The translations under genes were made by a program, and so were the position numbers. Of a stretch of 11,500 nt of DNA, positions 1 to 11,500 are shown one piece after another. The first letter of the stretch is position 1. Each line of letters opens with the position of its first letter. This DNA is from Glandiceps talaboti. Lineage: Eukaryota; Hemichordata; Enteropneusta; Spengelidae. Below the pieces are notes generated by a model. That model made no database searches. It worked only from the letters and a program-made list of their open reading frames with translations, and was not told the DNA's origin. The stretch spans positions 21,228,892 through 21,240,391 of the forward strand of contig NC_135562.1 in the NCBI RefSeq assembly GCF_964340395.1. Direction: 5' to 3'.

Positions 1-2233
1 ATGTGTACTTCTCAAACCCTACATGGGCCTCTTTCAGCCGCTATGTGTACTTCTCAAACCCTACATGGGCCTCTTTCAGCCGCTATGTGTACTTCTCAAA
101 CCCTACATGGGCCTCTTTCAGCCGCTATGTGTACTTCTCAAACCCTACATGGGCCTCTTTCAGCCGCTATGTGTACTTCTCAAACCCTACATGGGCCTTT
201 TTCAGCCGCTATGTGTACTTCTCAAACCCTACATGGGCCTCTTTCAGCCGCTATGTGTACTTCTCAAACCCTACATGGGCCTTTTTCAGCCGCTGTGTGT
301 ACTTCTCAAACCCTACATGGGCCTCTTTCAGCCGCTGTGTGTACTTCTCAAACCCTACATGGGCCTCTTTCAGCCGCTATGTGTACTTCTCAAACCCTAC
401 ATGGGCCTCTTTCAGCCGCTATGTGTACTTCTCAAACCCTACATGGGCCTCTTTCAGCCACTATGTGTACTTCTCAAACCCTACATGGGCCTCTTTCAGT
501 CACTATGTGTACTTCTCAAACCCTACATGGGCCTCTTTCAGTCACTATGTGTACTTCTCAAACCCTACATGGGCCTCTTTCAGTCACTATGTGTACTTCT
601 CAAACCCTACATGGGCCTCTTTCAGTCACTATGTGTACTTCTCAAACCCTACATGGGCCTCTTTCAGTCACTATGTGTACTTCTCAAACCCTACATGGGC
701 CTCTTTCAGCCGCTATGTGTACTTCTCAAACCCTACATGGGCCTCTTTCAGCCGCTATGTGTACTTCTCAAACCCTACATGGGCCTCTTTCAGCCGCTAT
801 GTGTACTTCTCAAACCCTACATGGGCCTCTTTCAGCCGCTATGTGTACTTCTCAAACCCTACATGGGCCTCTTTCAGCCGCTATGTGTACTTCTCAAACC
901 CTACATGGGCCTCTTTCAGCCGCTATGTGTACTTCTCAAACCCTACGGGCCTTTTTCAGCCGCTATGTGTACTTCTCAAACCCTACATGGGCCTCTTTCA
1001 GCCGCTATGTGTACTTCTCAAACCCTACGGGCCTTTTTCAGCCGCTATGTGTACTTCTCAAACCCTACATGGGCCTCTTTCAGCCACTGTGTGTACTTCT
1101 CAAACCCTACATGGGTCTCTTTCAGCCACTGTGTGTTCTCAAACCCTACATGGGCCTCTTTCAGCCGCTGTTTGTACTTCTCAAACCCTACATGGGCCTC
1201 TTTCAGCCACTGTGTGTTCTTCTCAAACCCTACATGGGCCTCTTTCAGCCACTGTGTGTACTTCTCAAACCCTACATGGGCCTCTTTCAGCCACTGTGTG
1301 TACTTCTCAAACCCTACATGGGCCTCTTTCAGCCACTGTGTGTACTTCTCAAACCCTACATGGGTCTCTTTCAGCCACTGTGTGTTCTCAAACCCTACAT
1401 GGGCCTCTTTCAGCCGCTGTTTGTACTTCTCAAACCCTACATGGGCCTCTTTCAGCCACTGTGTGTTCTTCTCAAACCCTACATGGGCCTCTTTCAGCCA
1501 CTGTGTGTACTTCTCAAACCCTACATGGGCCTCTTTCAGCCACTGTGTGTACTTCTCAAACCCTACATGGGTCTCTTTCAGCCACTGTGTGTACTTCTCA
1601 AACCATACATGGGCCTCTTTCAGCCCCTATGTGTACTTCTCAAACCCTACATGGGCCTCTTTCAGCCACTATGTGTACTTCTCAAACCCTACATGGGCCT
1701 CTTTCAGCCACTATGTGTACTTCTCAAACCCTACATGGGCCTCTTTCAGCCCCTATGTGTACTTCTCAAACCCTACATGGGCCTCTTTCAGCCACTATGT
1801 GTACTTCTCAAACCCTACATGGGCCTCTTTCAGCCCCTATGTGTACTTCTCAAACCCTACATGGGCCTCTTTCAGCCACTATGTGTACTTCTCAAACCCT
1901 ACATGGGCCTCTTTCAGCCGCTATGTGTACTTCTCAAACCCTACATGGGCCTCTTTCAGTCGCTATGTGTACTTCTCAAACCCTACATGGGCCTCTTTCA
2001 GCCACTATGTGTACTTCTCAAACCCTACATGGGCCTCTTTCAGCCGCTATGTGTACTTCTCAAACCCTACATGGGCCTCTTTCAGCCACTGTGTGTACTT
2101 CTCAAACCCTACATGGGCCTCTTTCAGCCGCTGTGTGTACTTCTCAAACCCTACATGGGCCTCTTTCAGTCGCTATGTGTACTTCTCAAACCCTACATGG
2201 GCCTCTTTCAGTCGCTATGTGTACTTCTCAAAC
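1..2233. repeat. 42-bp minisatellite, about 53 units
   Basis: The unit is 42 bp, starts ATGTGTACTTCTCAAACCCT and ends CTTTCAGCCGCT. It runs from the window edge, so the array is larger than seen. Variants at the unit end (GCCGCT, GCCACT, GTCACT, GCCCCT, GTCGCT) occur in runs, which suggests local expansion. Two 40-bp units lacking AT (near 943 and 1027) shift the frame, and 39-bp units (near 1132 and 1381) lack ACT. All three plus frames are open because no frame of the unit has a stop. For the TRPA gene it lies inside or downstream of the intron after S2. Confidence 0.97.
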
Positions 2234-2340
2234 TTAACCCTATTGCCAACTTTGAATATCATCTGTTTCTGTCCGTCTCATTCTCCAAAATTTATTCATC
2301 ATTCATCCTTTTCTGCCTTTCCTATCTTACTGTGCTCTTG

Positions 2341-2848
2341 ATGTCTGTCTAAATGTCAGTCTGTCACATTGCCTGTCTGTTTGACACCCTATCTGTCTGT
2401 CTGTCTGTCTGAATGTCCGAATGTCAGTCTGTCACATTGCCTGTCTATTTGACTCCCTATCTGTCTGTCTGAATGTCAGTCTGTCACATTGCCTGTCTGT
2501 TTGACACCCTATCTGTCTGTCTGAATGTCAGTCTGTCACATTGCCCGTCTGTTTGACTCCCTATCTGTCTGTCTGAATGTCAGTCTGTCACATTGCCCGT
2601 CTGTTTGACACCCTATCTGTCTGTCTGAATGTCAGTCTGTCACATTGCCCGTCTGTTTGACACCCTATCTGTCTGTCTGAATGTCTGTCTGTCACATTGC
2701 CTGTCTGTTTGACTCCCTATCTATCTGTCTGTCTGAATGTCAGTCTGTCGCATTGCCTGTCTGTTTGACTCCCTATCTGTCTGTCTGAATGCCAGTCTGT
2801 CGCATTGCCTGTCTGTTTGACTCCCTATCTGTCTGTCTGTCTCTCATG
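2341..2848. repeat. 52-bp CTGT-rich minisatellite, about 10 units
   Basis: The unit is 52 bp, with GAATGTCAGTCTGTCACATT and TTTGACACCCTAT as the fixed parts and CTGTCTGTCTG runs between them. Starts at 2461, 2513 and 2565 confirm the period. CTGT tetramers in the unit suggest growth from a simple CTGT tract. The 107 bases before it (2234-2340) are unique pyrimidine-rich sequence with no gene that I can see. Confidence 0.95.
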
Positions 2849-2854
2849 ACTTTA

Positions 2855-2858
<4 letters not shown>

Positions 2859-2949
<91 letters not shown>
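2859..2949. repeat. (AT)n microsatellite
   Basis: An uninterrupted AT dinucleotide tract of about 91 bases. Its right end merges with the first bases of the ribozyme-bearing inverted-repeat element, so the element appears to have entered a TA-rich target. Confidence 0.98.
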
Positions 2950-2952
<3 letters not shown>

Positions 2953-2979
2953 TTAATTCAAAAGAATTAGGATGTAATG

Positions 2980-3024
2980 AGTCGTTACTCAGAGTTACTT
3001 GCTTTTTGCGATCATCAGACGACT
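2980..3024 (-). ncRNA. Type I hammerhead ribozyme motif (one core mutation)
   Basis: On the minus strand, stem I AGTCGT (3024-3019) pairs perfectly with ACGACT (2985-2980). The core CTGATGA is intact (3018-3012). Stem II is formed by TCGC and GCAA around an AAAAA loop, with one C-A mismatch. The second core element is GTAA (2998-2995) instead of GAAA, so A13 is changed to U. Stem III is CTC/GAG with a one-base loop, followed by TA at the cleavage site (expected after 2986). The very short stem III resembles those of Penelope-like elements, which are thought to act as dimers. Activity is probably reduced by the A13 change. Confidence 0.72.
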
Positions 3025-3042
3025 AACCGTATAGTTCTATGA

Positions 3043-3085
3043 AGTTCCTATGATCGCAACAAGCGTGAAACTCTGAGTAACGACT
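3043..3085 (+). ncRNA. Degenerate hammerhead ribozyme motif, opposite strand
   Basis: The right arm carries the sister motif on the plus strand. Stem II CGC/GCG (3055-3057, 3063-3065), the GAAA core (3067-3070), CTC-T-GAG stem III and the TA cleavage dinucleotide (3078-3079) are intact. The first core reads CCTATGA (3047-3053) instead of CTGATGA, and the 5' strand of stem I has lost about two bases. Only AGT (3043-3045) can still pair with ACT (3083-3085). It is probably inactive. Confidence 0.6.
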
Positions 3086-3205
3086 TTTGAATTAAGTCTA
3101 TAATGCTCTGCTACTAATATTTGCATCGAGCACTGTTCTCTCCAGTGAGACACTTATATTCATATGAATATATATATATATATACAACACTGATAACAAA
3201 CTTAC

Positions 3206-10996
<7,791 letters not shown>

Positions 10997-11048
10997 CTGA
11001 ATAAAGAACAGTAAAAGGAGAGATTTCACTGATGGTGACACGATTATA

Positions 11049-11478
11049 CTACTACGGAAACAAGCTGGAGCAAAATTAAGATAAACACAGATTAAGGATC
11101 ATTATATTGTTCATGTGTTAAATTACACAATCGGGAGTGCTAGCAATGCCTTGGTTGTGTGGATATAATCACCATGTAATCAAGATAGTGTGGGTGATAG
11201 CTGTGACTTAGTTATGTGGACATAATCACCCTGTAATCAAGATAGTGTGGGTGCTAGCAGTGCCTTGGTTATGTGGATATAAGCACCCTGTAATCAAGAT
11301 AGTGTAAACACTGAATCAGGTTGAATGTGCGATCCTTTGAGGAAAGTTTGCAATCAGAGTCACCGATTTACTCCGACTATAATGACATGAACCCCCATTG
11401 TTAGCTTGAATATCAACATGTTGCAACAAAAGTTTTAATTGATGTCTTGGTTTGCCTAAAGCCTGATTTCCGTAGTAG
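11049..11478. mobile_element. TA-flanked MITE candidate with 12-bp TIRs
   Basis: Perfect 12-bp inverted ends CTACTACGGAAA (11049-11060) and TTTCCGTAGTAG (11467-11478), with weaker pairing further in (CAAGCT against TCAGGCT). TA flanks both ends (11047-11048, 11479-11480), as for Tc1/mariner-type insertions. The length is 430 bp with no coding capacity. Short perfect ends make this less certain than the TAA element. Confidence 0.45.
11133..11305. repeat. 57-bp tandem repeat, three units
   Basis: Three copies with starts at about 11137, 11194 and 11251. Each has a GTGCTAGC-like start, TTATGTGGATATAATCACC in the middle and TGTAATCAAGATAGTGT at the end, with a few differences between copies. The repeat lies entirely inside the MITE candidate. 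Confidence 0.88.
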
Positions 11479-11500
11479 TACTCGAGATAACAAAGGGGAA

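Larger units (their letters stand above)
2948..3100. mobile_element. Inverted-repeat element with paired hammerhead motifs (Penelope-like LTR relic or MITE)
   Basis: A near-palindromic 153-bp unit. Perfect outer arms are at 2948-2963 and 3085-3100 (TAGACTTAATTCAAAA and its complement). Second perfect arms of 16 bp are at 2981-2996 and 3069-3084 (GTCGTTACTCAGAGTT and its complement). Inner arms GCGATCAT and ATGATCGC are at 3008-3015 and 3050-3057. The left arm has 17 extra bases (2964-2980). Each arm encodes a hammerhead ribozyme core, on opposite strands. Hammerheads in the terminal repeats of Penelope-like retroelements are established, and those repeats can be inverted. No reverse transcriptase is present. 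TA dinucleotides flank it, so a TA-targeting MITE is the alternative. Confidence 0.75.
10997..11500 (-). other. Upstream intron of TRPA with TA-flanked element
   Basis: The sequence from the acceptor of the ankyrin exon to the window end has no exon I can recognise. Most of it is the MITE candidate at 11049-11478. Confidence 0.6.

Noticed and set aside
1-2352. Three overlapping 744-783 residue plus-strand ORFs
   Set aside because: All are translations of the stop-free 42-bp repeat. Reading frames swap after 40-bp units without consequence, and the ends run into unique sequence with no protein-like features.
3150-3185. Short palindrome ATATTCATATGAATAT and TA tract
   Set aside because: Low-complexity AT sequence; palindromes of this kind are expected here.
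3098-3205. Continuation of the S2 ORF past the donor
   Set aside because: It reads through GTAAGT into an AT-repeat (poly Tyr-Ile) and the ribozyme element, so it is intronic.
10997-11041. N-terminal extension of the ankyrin ORF (MSPSVKSLLL...)
   Set aside because: It is separated from the ankyrin repeat by a good acceptor (TTTATTCAG). The extension is pyrimidine-tract intron, not a gene start.

Overview
The window looks like nuclear DNA of an invertebrate animal. Coding exons are short, have GT-AG borders and are separated by long AT-rich introns. Simple repeats, minisatellites and small transposon-like elements fill most of the rest. The phylum cannot be fixed from this sequence. I recall that minisatellite-filled introns, and Penelope-like elements carrying hammerhead ribozymes, occur in amphioxus, cnidarians and other marine invertebrates, but neither is diagnostic.

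The one gene I can support is on the minus strand. Seven exons, read from 10996 down to 3206, join without a break into 226 codons (678 bases). All six joins keep the reading frame, including two codons split by introns. The product is the middle of a TRPA-type cation channel: the last ankyrin repeats, the pre-S1 linker, S1, an S1-S2 loop with an N-glycosylation sequon, and S2. The 5' exons (more ankyrin repeats) lie beyond 11500. The 3' exons (S3-S6 and the C terminus) lie beyond position 1.

Layout by position: 1-2233 is a 42-bp minisatellite; 2341-2848 is a 52-bp minisatellite; 2859-2949 is (AT)n; 2948-3100 is an inverted-repeat element carrying two head-to-head hammerhead ribozyme motifs. 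3206-7011 holds six of the exons, with introns containing a hAT-like MITE, three perfect CRE palindromes, a 170-bp (CT)n tract and a (TGT)n tract. The 3.8-kb intron 7012-10829 holds a 39-bp minisatellite, a 967-bp DNA transposon with 21-bp terminal inverted repeats, a perfect DR1 motif, a possible plus-strand exon, and a 35/32-bp minisatellite of about 50 units. That last array runs directly into the donor splice site of the ankyrin exon. 10830-10996 is the ankyrin exon. 11047-11480 is a second MITE candidate with a 57-bp tandem repeat inside.

The two most interesting signals are (1) the 35-bp array, whose unit contains the last ten bases of the ankyrin exon plus the 5' splice site, so the donor appears to have been copied dozens of times; and (2) the hammerhead ribozyme pair inside the inverted-repeat element beside the (AT)n tract.

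The very long open frames in the arrays at 1-2352 and 6924-7802 are by-products of repeat units whose lengths are multiples of three. I do not call them genes.
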